From the NCBI RefSeq assembly GCF_035083965.1, contig NC_089730.1:14429242-14493241 (forward strand): a DNA stretch of 64,000 nt. The letters run 5' to 3'. Under the pieces are notes generated by a model, which saw only the letters and a program-made list of their open reading frames with translations, had not been told where the DNA came from and searched no databases. This document shows positions 58,992-64,000 of this stretch, one piece after another (the first letter of the stretch is position 1; every line of letters begins with the position of its first letter). The translations under genes and the position numbers were made by a program. The DNA comes from Branchiostoma lanceolatum. Lineage: Eukaryota; Chordata; Leptocardii; Amphioxiformes; Branchiostomatidae.

Positions 58992-60210
58992 CTAGAGTTC
59001 CACGACCTCATACCTTCGCCAAATGATTTTAACCTTTATGACTGATGTATTAGGAGTGTTTCTCGTCAATTATAAATCATACCAGTTGATTGTCTTAAAA
59101 TATAACATGTCCAAAGTATGAGCTTAACAAATTATGAGCTCAACAAAGAAGGTTATGCTAATATTTTTCATTAATTATGCAAATGAGGCCCTTATTAGCA
59201 TAATTTGATTCAACGATGTTTACATTCACATAACGTCCTGATGCCAAAAAAAAGTATTGAATGTATGAAATTGCCGTCATTTGCCAGTGTGGAATTAGAG
59301 AAGTTACTCATTAAGTATGCAAATCAGCCCACATTAGCATATTTTCTATCTATAAACATTCCTCTCTTCCTCAGTTACAATTTGAATAGTGATATCATGG
59401 AACAAAGCGGATTTTTAAAGTTGCCTCATTAATTATGCAAATTAGAATCTGATTTGCATAATAATTGTCCAATCATACTAAGCATCACACAAGCTATCTA
59501 CATACCAAAAATAATGACCATCCATCAAGCCCATCTTGTTATAGTATTTCCTCACTAATTATGCAAATGAGGTCTTCATTTGCATAGTTCATATCAATTA
59601 ATATTCCTCTCTTCCTCAGTTACATATGTCACATGTTTCAGAGTCCTATCATGAAATTTGGCGGATGTATAAACTTTCCTCATTAAGTATGCAAATTAGA
59701 TACTGATTTGCATAAGAGGTGTCTAATCATGTACATCATCACTCAAGCTATCTACCTACCAAAAATCATTACCATCCATCAAGCCCTTCTTGAGTTATTC
59801 CCTTTCAAAGTCAGACCCAAAACCTGCTCCTGCAGTTCCAAAAAAGCCGCTAGGGGGCCCAAACCCACACCACTTACTCTCTGTCCAAAGAGCTATCTAC
59901 CACTCAAAAATCAGTTCCATAGCATGTCCAGAACACGAGATATCAAAGCAGGAAGTTCCGCTGCAGTACCGTAAGAAGCCGCTAGGGGGCCAAAAATCTC
60001 ATCGTTTTTAGGTCTCATCAAAACCTACCAACATACCAAATACCAAGACAATCCATCCAGGCGTTCTTGAGTTATGATGGTCCACTACAAACAGACAAAC
60101 AGACAAACAGACAAACGCTACCCTCTGCATAACCTTCTCGGCGAAGGTAATCACTCTCCATAATAAGCCTTGATTATTTGGCGAAGATAATGTGTTCGTG
60201 GAACTCTAGT
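58992..60210. mobile_element. 1.2 kb DNA transposon with octamer-bearing internal repeats
   Basis: The left end AACTAGAGTTCCACGACC and the complement of the right end (AACTAGAGTTCCACGAACAC) are inverted repeats, followed by CCTTCGCCAAAT/TCTTCGCCAAAT. Inside, five tandem units of 118-140 bp each contain ATGCAAAT (59177, 59317, 59435, 59561, 59689). Near the right end is (ACAGACAA)n. No transposase is seen. Confidence 0.7.
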
Positions 60211-61672
60211 TTTTATAGAAATTGAAAGGATGCTTTGCAGAAATGACAGTTTCCTTGGATTTAATTGACAGCATGTTGGGTAACAAAACAGTGTTATCAG
60301 CAGGGCCCATCCATGATAAACAGTTTATCTACTTCTCTGTGAATACAGCACAGAATCAAATTCACACTGACATCTTAGTGATTGCGTTACTGTACAAGCT
60401 ATCAAGTTAAGCAAAGCTTGTTAAGACCCATTCACGATACCTTCAAGGAAGTCATTGTTGTAGAAGCTTAAGCTCTGAGAAATTCAGACGTATTTTTTAA
60501 ACGTTTGCTTTAAGTTTAAGAATTAACTCTCTTAAGTGGCAACCTAAGATTGGATGCTTTGGTAACATTATGCAACGTTAAAATGTGTATTGTAAAACAT
60601 TTTATAAGGACAATGTCAAATTACACGTAACTAGACAATAGCTTTAAATTTGCTCTTTGCTATGGGGAGGCCTGGGGTAAATATACATTTGTACACAGAC
60701 ACAGACACAGGAATGGTTAACATGGTATATGTGAACATGTAATACCTATTCCTCTATGCTAAATAGGGTAACAAATGGGCAAAAAGGTATTCAAATGAGG
60801 TGGCCTTTGAATTTCATGTGTACTAGGAAGATGTATAATACAGATTAAATCATCACAACGCCTTCCCACTTAAATACGTAGTAAATGCTTAACAAAATAC
60901 AAAAGAATATTTGAGACGAATGCTGTATCTATGCTGTTTGGAACATTTTCCAGAGGTTACTGTGCCATAAACTAAACTTCTGGTATGTACCTATAGTACT
61001 GGAAAGGATGTCAACTTTTTATATGAAAAGGATTGAAAATAATTTGGTTCTATGGAAGCTAGGAATGTCAAGCAATTTGCCTCTTTTAATCTGACGCCTA
61101 CACAAATTTGCTTTCAACTGATAAATTTAAAGCCTTCTAAACTTTTCTCAGTTTCCGTGTCATTTTGTTAGGGACAGAGTACCTTAAGCTTTGTGTGGAC
61201 ACCTTGCAATGTTACTGACACAATGAGGTCTTCATGCTTTTAAATTAGTCTACAAAGTCCAATGTTTACAACCAAACAGAATGTTACAACACATTAAGTA
61301 CTCAAATTTACAAAGAGGAAGTTGAAACACACGCCATGTCGCACAAGTTTATTCTAAGCTGTTCAAAACTCCCTGTTCTTTGTGACACTGTTTGGTATAT
61401 AAAAGACTAGACTTACGACGACTTACCTATAACCACTTTTCTAGTTGAACCAAATTCATTTAGTTCATAGTTTGATGTCTAAGATTTGGTATCTAGAAAC
61501 TACCTCCTATCAACAGTTAGAACTCCTTGAATCTTTCTTGACAGTCTAGACTTACAATGTAGTTTCTTCAAGGCAATCTCAGAGTCTTATAACTTCAAAG
61601 TGAATCACAGTCCTTACCAACAAGGTTTTCTGCTCTAAAACTCTTAGAATATGTTCAAAGACAACGTCTCAC

Positions 61673-61800
61673 CTGTGTGGAATAGACAAACACGCCTTGG
61701 TGTTGCCACCGTGGTCACGCCACCCTGCCCGCGCTCCGAACGTTGGCGCAACTGCAGCGGGGCAAAGGTGCACGAACACTGTTTACAAAATTTGGGGGAC
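61673..61800 (-). other. Non-coding first exon of the C1orf21 homologue
   Basis: On the minus strand a strong donor (CCACACAG then GTGAGAC) ends this exon at 61673. The next exon opens after an acceptor at 51995, just 7 bases before the ATG. No ATG is needed here. The upstream end is not defined. Confidence 0.5.
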
Positions 61801-61835
61801 GACATAGTGAGGACAAATAAAGCAAACACGTTGCC
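61690..61835. promoter_or_regulatory. Candidate bidirectional promoter
   Basis: A GC-rich patch (CCACCCTGCCCGCGCTCCGA and flanks) lies between a minus-strand first exon and a plus-strand ATG with a good context. No TATA box is evident, which is usual for such promoters. Confidence 0.4.
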
Positions 61836-62179
61836 ATGGCGAAGCCACTACAAAAGTTGTTTGATATCCTGGACATGAAAGGCTCACCTACAACAGGTGC
61901 CACACCTCCCCGTTTGTTTAACGTGCAGGTAAAACATGGTCATTGTAATAAACCACCCGACTGTGTGTACAGGATCAGGGATAATAGACCCTCTAGGACA
62001 TCATTCTCATCAACTTAATTGAAAAGTAGAAAATCATAGTCTTCCAGATTTGAAAAGAAAGCTATGGAATGTGGTCTGATTGTCAATTTTGGTGTGTATA
62101 ACGTTTGAAATATACTTTTTATACTTTTTGGTTGCCTATATTACAGAAGGAAGGAGGGCCCGCTGACCTGACTGGCTGA
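61836..62179 (+). CDS. Candidate 41-residue microprotein, two exons
   Basis: Exon 1 (61836-61928) starts at an ATG in strong context (GTTGCCATGG, G at -3 and +4). It encodes 31 residues beginning MAKPLQKLFDILDMKG and ends at CAG before GTAAAA. An acceptor with a pyrimidine-rich tract (TTTTTGGTTGCCTATATTACAG, ending 62146) joins in phase to 62147-62179, adding KEGGPADLTG and a TGA. The product would be soluble with an amphipathic start. I do not recognise the family. Alternatively exon 1 opens a longer gene that continues past the window and skips 62147, or the frame is untranslated. Confidence 0.4.
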
Positions 62180-62329
62180 CAATTGCCAGATGTGGAAATC
62201 AACCTACATATATGTGGAGAGTACATTGTAATACTACCCCTACGGCTATTCAGCTGATGATAATGATATTATTATTACACTGCACCTATTAGCAAACTAT
62301 AGTTTCATTTTATTTTATTGGAATTGCAA

Positions 62330-62540
62330 TTCTGCAATACACGTGGGACACAGGCAGCTATTGCTGATGTCGTGACCCACACACATAATGTAGCCATTTT
62401 TTACACTTGGCTGGCGTGGGGAAAGTTGTGTAAAGTGCCTTTTTCCCAAGGACACAAGATCGGTGGTGTCAGGGGATTCGAACCCAGGGACCCTTGGGCT
62501 CTGGGCCAAAAACCCTGCCATTACGCCATACGACCCTACT
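62330..62540 (-). mobile_element. tRNA-derived SINE
   Basis: On the minus strand the head near 62538 reads TATGGCGTAATGGCAGGG (A-box region), then GGGTTCGAATCCCC (B-box). The body follows: TGTCCTTGGGAAAAAGGCAC then TTTACACAACTTTCCCCACG. It is a well-preserved copy with a clear B-box. Confidence 0.75.
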
Positions 62541-64000
62541 CAAACAAACTATAGTTTGTCAGAATATATTAATATCATTCAACATTTACCCTTAAAGTCT
62601 TATGTTCCAAGCTATAGATACAAAGTATTACTACATGTATAATCATAAAAATGTAAGCAGCAATATAATAAGCCGATAGACTGGTCTGAGACCAGAAAAA
62701 ATTGAATTGAATTGCATGGCCTCGAACTTAGGCCTAGGTAAAAAATGCTGTATTTCCGATTCCCCAGTTAAGTAGATGTGCAAATTACACCACTGTACAA
62801 TTATAGATACAGATCAAACCTAAAATACCACACTTTAATCATCCATGATCAAATAACTTTCATTTATACTAGACACAGCATGGAGGGTCTGGAAAGTAAG
62901 TTGACCGTGAAAGCTTTCTATATTTGAAGACAAACATTTACATTACTTCTTAGTAGGACAGAAGTACTGACTCACAGTGTGCATAGATTGTGATGTTTGC
63001 ACAACCAAAACATCAGTGTTAACTGTTCTATGTGATGCACGTTACATGTATCTAACCACATCTATAAACTTTCAGTCTACAGTATGAAAGTATGCAAGTT
63101 TATTGTACAGAAACGATTATTACGACCCAAGCACACACTTAGTTATAGAAAAACTAACACGACTAAATCCGCATGGAAGAATAAGCAGGTGTTGATGATG
63201 TGTGCACATGTACACAAACTCATAAATGTCCATCAAGTCACCGTGTTTGTACTTGGTTTGACAAACAGGATGGAAACACAGCACCCTGTACTTGGCAGGT
63301 ACAAGGTTTGTGGTCAAACTCAGACCTTTACATGCATTAACACTCTGTGATTTCTTTGAATTAAAAATCCTGTGGTTTAACCTTTTGAAAATTCCAAACA
63401 TTATTTTTTGTTTTGTTTTGCTGGATTATTAGAACTGAACCTGTTGTTTTGAAACCAAACCTGTGAAATGACAGGTGGATTTTATTTCTGCCGAGATTCA
63501 TTGATTCACCAAAACTGATTTTTTATAGAATTTCAATACTTTTACAAGCAAACAAACATATCAATACATTGTACTTTGCTGCATAGATCCCTCTCTATGA
63601 TCTATATCAAAACTAATGGGAAAGTTTATTTTTACACACAGCTACATACCACACAGGGTAGCTGTTGTAAGTGCCAGTGGCCCAAAATCTGAATCTTAAA
63701 AGGAGAATTTCATTTAAAAGATTGGACACGAAACTGCATCACATTCTTCATACATTACACACTAACGTTACAAAAGACAAGTATTTCCAGCATGGTAAAA
63801 ACCATGTAGGATTGATACAACTTCTAGCAACTTATAGTCTGAGGAACATGACTAAAATGTGTAATTTTAGTTTTACGCACAACTCTTTGGAAACATTTTG
63901 GCAACTTGTACTTCTGAAGTGCTTCAAGTCTGCTCTAAAATTAGTTAGCACCCTATTGTACACAATGCCACATTACATACATAACGCTAGTTCACCATCA
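62541..64000. other. No gene seen to the window end
   Basis: AT-rich sequence with only short frames. A tiny exon-like segment (CATGGAGGGTCTGGAAA between ACACAG and GTAAGT, near 62880) could be chance. Confidence 0.4.

Larger units (their letters stand above)
51996..61672 (-). other. Large first intron of the C1orf21 homologue
   Basis: It runs from the donor at 61672-61671 to the acceptor before 51995. It holds a repeat at 53380-53535, a repeat-rich block at 57580-60210 and two overlapping open frames near 57 kb. Otherwise I see nothing supportable in 54.2-56.8 kb or 60.2-61.6 kb. Confidence 0.5.

Noticed and set aside
62460..62540. Functional tRNA gene on the minus strand
   Set aside because: A good B-box, but it is joined to a SINE body and lacks a clean cloverleaf.

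Overview
This 64 kb window looks like nuclear DNA of an invertebrate chordate, most probably an amphioxus (Branchiostoma). The reasons are intron-rich genes with canonical GT-AG junctions, chordate gene families (a TBC1D2-type Rab GAP and a C1orf21-type myristoylated microprotein), and dense short non-autonomous DNA transposons and tRNA-derived SINEs. The species call is inference. Gene models were built by reading exons and splice sites by eye and checking that reading phase is kept across every junction.

Layout. (1) 0.5-5.1 kb, minus strand: a nine-exon phytanoyl-CoA dioxygenase (PhyH) family enzyme of about 320 residues with all Fe(II)/2-oxoglutarate ligands. (2) 5.9-9.9 kb, minus strand: an intronless 1346-residue, serine-rich, repeat-built protein of unknown function. 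(3) 10.7-12.4 kb, plus strand, divergent from (2): an intronless secreted carboxylesterase/cholinesterase-family protein of 562 residues. (4) 12.4-21 kb: no clear coding sequence; a (TG)n tract, a possible untranslated first exon near 14.1 kb, and two adjacent DNA transposons. (5) 21.0-44.5 kb, plus strand: one 31-exon gene whose 1708 codons stay in frame. It encodes PH domain, coiled coil, TBC Rab-GAP domain with both catalytic fingers, then a WD40-like beta-propeller interrupted by a disordered segment of about 460 residues. TBC1D2A/B of vertebrates, as I know them, stop soon after the TBC domain, so this is the most unusual protein here. (6) 48.6-61.8 kb, minus strand, convergent with (5): a C1orf21 homologue of 114 residues with a 9.6 kb first intron and a non-coding first exon. 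(7) 61.8-62.2 kb, plus strand: a candidate two-exon 41-residue microprotein sharing a bidirectional promoter with (6).

The genes look unrelated in function: soluble oxygenase, disordered protein, secreted hydrolase, Rab7-type membrane traffic regulator, membrane-anchored small protein. The most striking non-genic structure is a 1.65 kb foldback transposon at 31.1-32.8 kb. Its arms are arrays of 78-bp and about 85-bp repeats carrying about 19 TGACGTCA palindromes. It sits inside a second short repeat, of which an uninterrupted copy lies at 48.4 kb.
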